Below are positions 7,776 to 9,994 of a stretch of 9,994 nucleotides of DNA, one piece after another. Under the pieces are notes generated by a model. It saw only the letters and a program-made list of their open reading frames with translations. It was not told the DNA's origin and searched no databases. How positions within the stretch are numbered: position 1 is the first letter of the stretch; the number at the start of each line of letters is the position of its first letter. This DNA is from an uncultured bacterium (GTDB lineage Bacteria; Bacillota; Clostridia; Christensenellales; Borkfalkiaceae), in NCBI GenBank assembly GCA_934871445.1, contig CAKXBD010000076.1, positions 1-9,994 on the forward strand, written 5' to 3'. The position numbers were made by a program, and so were the translations under genes.

Positions 7776-7781
7776 CCTCCT
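7776..7781 (-). promoter_or_regulatory. Strong ribosome binding site for beta-helix paralogue 1
   Basis: AGGAGG with a 6-nt spacer fixes the ATG at 7769 as the start. It contrasts with the weaker sites of the two paralogues downstream (GGAG at 12 nt, AAGGA at 9 nt). Confidence 0.65.
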
Positions 7782-7818
7782 AAAAAATTCCTTCCCTGTT
7801 TTTCAGGCAAAAGTCCCT

Positions 7819-8754
7819 TTATTCTTTTACCGAACCTATCATTACTCCCTTAACGAAATATTTCTGTAAAAAGGGATAAATGAGTAAAATTGGCGTAATA
7901 GAAACGACAATCATAGCTGCATTCTGCCCTTGGGAAAAGAGTTTTGAACCATCGAGCCCGACATCGGGGTTGACGGGTGTTTCCCCCGCCATATTATTGA
8001 GTACGTTTCTCAGTTCAAGAGCCAAGGGATAAAGGTCGTCTCTGCTGGGCAGAAAGAAAGAAGGCCAATACCAATCGTCCCACTTTGCCACCAAATACCA
8101 AAGTCCTACGGTTGCGAGCCCCGCTTTTGAGAGAGGAATAACGAACTGAAACAGAACTCTGAACTCGCTTGCGCCCTCCATGCGGCAGGACTCCAAGAGA
8201 CTTTCTGGCACCTGAGAAAAGAAATTTCTGAGAATAATGAGATTAAAACTATTGATGCCGAAAGGAATTACAAGGCACCAAAGGTTATTGATTCCGAGCA
8301 TCGATTTCACGGACAAATAGAAGGGAATAATTCCGCCCGAAAAAAACATTGTAATGAGAATGAGGGTAAAACAAATTTTTAATCCGGGAATATCCTTTCT
8401 GGTAAACGCATAGGCGCCGAAAGAAGTAAGAATCATGGAATATAGCGTCCCGCCCACCGTAATTAAGAAGGAAATACCAAATGCTCTGGGAACTCGCCCC
8501 TGTCCGAAAATGAATTTGTATGCTTCTACGTTGAAATCTTTCGGGATGACGAGTAGCTTTGCAGTGAGATAGTCTGCTTTTGAAGCAAAAGACATAAGAA
8601 AGACATAGATGACGGGGAAAATACAGATAAACCCGAACAACGTCAAAAGTGAATAATTGACGATATCGAATACTGTCACTTTTGGTTTGAGTCTTCTTTT
8701 TCTGCTCGAAGGCAGAACCGTAGTCTCCGGATTCGATTCTTTGAGAATATCCAT
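7819..8754 (-). CDS. ABC sugar transporter permease, CUT1 type (YtcP/MalG-like)
   Basis: The second membrane subunit of an oligosaccharide importer, 311 residues and of normal family length. Six membrane segments are expected: about 33-55, 93-117, 125-147, 156-177, 205-222 and 277-296. The cytoplasmic loop that contacts the ATPase lies at about 188-208 (ESCRMEGASEFRVLFQFVIP). It is a diverged form of the EAA motif, since Ser-Cys replaces Ala-Ala, but the Gly and the hydrophobic spacing are kept. The C-terminal KGVMIGSVKE ending is typical of YtcP-like permeases that pair with LplB-like partners. The ATG at 8754 is supported by AAGGAGG (8761-8767) 6 nt upstream, and this site begins right at the TAA stop of the partner gene, giving an 11-bp gap. 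No ATPase gene is present here; such systems often borrow an MsmX-like ATPase. The imported sugar is inferred from the neighbouring hydrolases. Confidence 0.92.
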   Translation of the reverse strand: MDILKESNPETTVLPSSRKRRLKPKVTVFDIVNYSLLTLFGFICIFPVIYVFLMSFASKADYLTAKLLVIPKDFNVEAYKFIFGQGRVPRAFGISFLITVGGTLYSMILTSFGAYAFTRKDIPGLKICFTLILITMFFSGGIIPFYLSVKSMLGINNLWCLVIPFGINSFNLIILRNFFSQVPESLLESCRMEGASEFRVLFQFVIPLSKAGLATVGLWYLVAKWDDWYWPSFFLPSRDDLYPLALELRNVLNNMAGETPVNPDVGLDGSKLFSQGQNAAMIVVSITPILLIYPFLQKYFVKGVMIGSVKE

Positions 8755-8760
8755 GGTCTA

Positions 8761-8767
8761 CCTCCTT
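8761..8767 (-). promoter_or_regulatory. Ribosome binding site overlapping the first permease's stop
   Basis: AAGGAGG shares its first two bases with the TAA stop (8766-8768) of the first permease and stands 6 nt before the second permease's ATG. This close arrangement favours balanced synthesis of the two membrane subunits. Confidence 0.7.
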
Positions 8768-9761
8768 AATCAAGCGAATACATGCTATATCCGTTTATCT
8801 TCTTCGTCAAAGTGTTGCCGCCGATGAGAAGAATAAAGTTAATGACGTTTTTGAAAAGTCCCACAGCCGTCGAAAACTCCTGTTTTCCTCCAATACCCTC
8901 GGTATACACGAGCGTATCGATAATTTCTGAAACATCGAGAATGGTATCGTTATATAAATTATAAACAGAATCGAAGCCTGCATTCATGATGTTTCCGAGC
9001 TGTAAAATAAACATGACGGTAATGATAGGCAAAAGGCTAGGAAAAGTGATATATCTCATATGCCCGAAACGTTTACAGCCGTCTATCGTAGCGGCTTCGT
9101 AAAGGCATGGATCTATTCCCGAAATTGCTGCAATATAAATGACAGTTCCCCAGCCCATTCCCTTCCATAGTTCTGTTAAAATGAGAATAGGATAGAAGTA
9201 AGAGGAGGTTTGTAAAAACGCTACGCGATCCTTTCCGAACGCCGCTAGTATATTATTGAAAAGTCCGTCGTCTATAGCCAGCATCTGCTTGACGAGACCT
9301 CCAATGACAACCCAGGAAATGAAATAGGGAAGATATACCATCCACTGTAATAACTTACGGTATTTTGCTACACGGACTTCATTGAGAAAAATCGCCAAAA
9401 TAATCGGCGCGGGGAAACAGAATAAAAGTTTTAAAAAACTAATAACGAGAGTATTTTTCAATGCCCGAAACATTGCGGGACGGGTGAAAAATTGCTCAAA
9501 ATATTTCCAGCCGACGTCGGGGCTTCCTAAAATTCCCATATCGGGAAGATAACGTTTCCATGCAAGAATAATTCCGTACATGGGTACGTAGCTGAATAAA
9601 ATATAAAATAACATGACAGGTAACAGCATAATATAGATTTGCTTACCTCGCTTCATGCGCTCCCATATTTTTTTTCGCTTCTCCCCGGCCGGAGTTTTGT
9701 GAGGCGTTTCTTTTATCGAGTCCTCTACCGGCAAAGCTCCAACTTTTTCTTGTTCTGCCAT
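8766..9761 (-). CDS. ABC sugar transporter permease, CUT1 type (LplB/MalF-like)
   Basis: The first membrane subunit of the importer, 331 residues. After a charged cytoplasmic tail (1-40), membrane segments are visible at about 42-68, 104-126, 138-157, 187-213, 240-258 and 302-316. The SYVPMYGIILAWK stretch at 57-69 is typical of LplB-like permeases. The ATPase-contact loop is a clear EAA motif at 222-241 (EAATIDGCKRFGHMRYITFP). The C-terminus NGYSMYSLD is also family-typical. It pairs with the YtcP-like gene 11 bp downstream. The start is fixed by AAGGAGG at 9767-9773, 5 nt before the ATG. This is the first gene after the inverted repeat at 9806-9846, so either a promoter lies in the 127-bp gap, though no convincing -35/-10 pair was found, or transcription reads through from upstream. 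Confidence 0.93.
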   Translation of the reverse strand: MAEQEKVGALPVEDSIKETPHKTPAGEKRKKIWERMKRGKQIYIMLLPVMLFYILFSYVPMYGIILAWKRYLPDMGILGSPDVGWKYFEQFFTRPAMFRALKNTLVISFLKLLFCFPAPIILAIFLNEVRVAKYRKLLQWMVYLPYFISWVVIGGLVKQMLAIDDGLFNNILAAFGKDRVAFLQTSSYFYPILILTELWKGMGWGTVIYIAAISGIDPCLYEAATIDGCKRFGHMRYITFPSLLPIITVMFILQLGNIMNAGFDSVYNLYNDTILDVSEIIDTLVYTEGIGGKQEFSTAVGLFKNVINFILLIGGNTLTKKINGYSMYSLD

Positions 9762-9766
9762 GTTTT

Positions 9767-9773
9767 CCTCCTT
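9767..9773 (-). promoter_or_regulatory. Ribosome binding site of the first permease gene
   Basis: AAGGAGG, a near-perfect anti-16S match, 5 nt before the ATG. It selects this ATG as the start of the 331-residue product. Confidence 0.7.
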
Positions 9774-9805
9774 TTTTCTTCCCGATTTATTCTTTTGCCT
9801 TTAAC

Positions 9806-9846
9806 AAAGGCCGCTTTTATAACCTTAATTTTAGAAAGCGGCCTTT
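9806..9846 (-). terminator. Perfect 12-bp inverted repeat: intrinsic terminator or processing hairpin
   Basis: AAAGGCCGCTTT (9806-9817) and AAAGCGGCCTTT (9835-9846) pair perfectly around a 17-nt A/T-rich loop. In the direction of transcription the stem is followed by a short T-rich stretch (the TTT of the stem, then GTT) and not a long U-tract. It lies 42 nt after the stop codon of the anchored protein and 44 nt before the permease ATG. It probably ends or stabilises the upstream message. Partial read-through into the permease genes, as between binding-protein and permease genes of other importers, is possible. Confidence 0.7.
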
Positions 9847-9888
9847 GAGGCATAGAATGTCTTCAATACATTTTACCTTTTGAAATTC

Positions 9889-9994
9889 TTATTTTTTCTT
9901 TTTCAACGCAATAGCCGCTCCGGCAGCCAGAATGACAAATCCGGCAGAAATACCCACAACGCTTCCACAGCCGCTACTGTCCGATGTCTCGCCC
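9889..9994 (-). CDS. C-terminal end of a surface protein with a Cys-Gly membrane-anchor signal
   Basis: Only the last 34 codons and the TAA stop are in the window; the frame is open at the right edge. The visible sequence has three parts in order: a polar Ser-rich stretch ending in GETSDSSGCGS, a hydrophobic helix VVGISAGFVILAAGAAIAL, and a KKKK tail at the very end. This three-part form is a cell-surface anchoring or sorting signal. It has no LPXTG, and the Cys just before the helix resembles Cys-containing C-terminal signals such as MYXO-CTERM (comparison from memory). The main body of the protein is unseen, so its function is unknown. Its position directly upstream of the transporter suggests a large extracellular glycan-active or glycan-binding protein. 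A substrate-binding protein is less likely, since those are normally anchored through an N-terminal lipid Cys. Confidence 0.75.
   Translation of the reverse strand, partial: GETSDSSGCGSVVGISAGFVILAAGAAIALKKKK

Noticed and set aside
7795..7807. Small hairpin CCTG-TTTTT-CAGG between the second permease and paralogue 1
   Set aside because: A 4-bp stem is too short to support a terminator call, and genes on both sides appear co-transcribed.
8285..8773. Minus-strand 162-codon frame overlapping the YtcP-like permease
   Set aside because: The alternative frame of the same strand lacks membrane pattern, while the permease frame has clear family motifs and a perfect ribosome binding site.
9762..9888. 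Possible promoter for the permease operon (TTGAAG and TATAAA-like pieces)
   Set aside because: The candidate boxes do not have the right spacing and TATAAA lies inside the hairpin region; not enough to call a promoter.

Overview
The window is a single-direction stretch: every supported gene lies on the minus strand, so transcription runs from the right end to the left end. It looks like a carbohydrate-utilisation operon of a Gram-positive, gut-type Clostridia bacterium. The clues are strong AGGAGG ribosome binding sites, CUT1-type permeases of the LplB/YtcP kind, N-terminal lipoproteins with a GSAC-like lipobox, and no outer-membrane SusC/SusD pair. The lipobox and C-terminal anchor style remind me of Christensenellales/Borkfalkiaceae-like genomes, but that family-level guess is weak and was not tested.

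In transcription order (right to left), the parts are as follows. (1) The last 34 codons of an exported protein with a Cys-containing C-terminal membrane anchor. (2) A perfect 12-bp inverted repeat that probably ends or processes that transcript. (3) Two ABC sugar-transporter permeases. (4) Three tandem paralogous lipoproteins of 565, 572 and 552 residues. Each has an N-terminal beta-sandwich-like domain and a right-handed parallel beta-helix carrying a polygalacturonase-type Asp ... Asp-Asp catalytic set. (5) A cytoplasmic GH36 alpha-galactosidase-like enzyme of 712 residues. (6) The first 152 codons of an exported protein I do not recognise, translationally coupled to the GH36 gene by an ATGA overlap.

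The inferred job is that the three surface lipoproteins cut an extracellular polysaccharide with alpha linkages. The oligosaccharides would enter through the two-permease importer, and the GH36 enzyme would remove terminal alpha-linked sugars in the cytoplasm. The ATPase of the importer is not in the window, which is common for this transporter class in Firmicutes because a shared MsmX-like ATPase is often encoded elsewhere. No substrate-binding protein is visible either; it may lie upstream.

Two points deserve most attention. First, the beta-helix trio keeps the exact GH28 spacing of the three Asp residues but lacks the GH28 GHG and RIK substrate motifs, so it may act on a neutral glycan and may define a distinct family. 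Second, a perfect 19-bp tandem duplication at the GH36 start creates a competing out-of-frame ATG that holds the only visible Shine-Dalgarno spacing. No RNA genes, CRISPR arrays or insertion sequences were seen.
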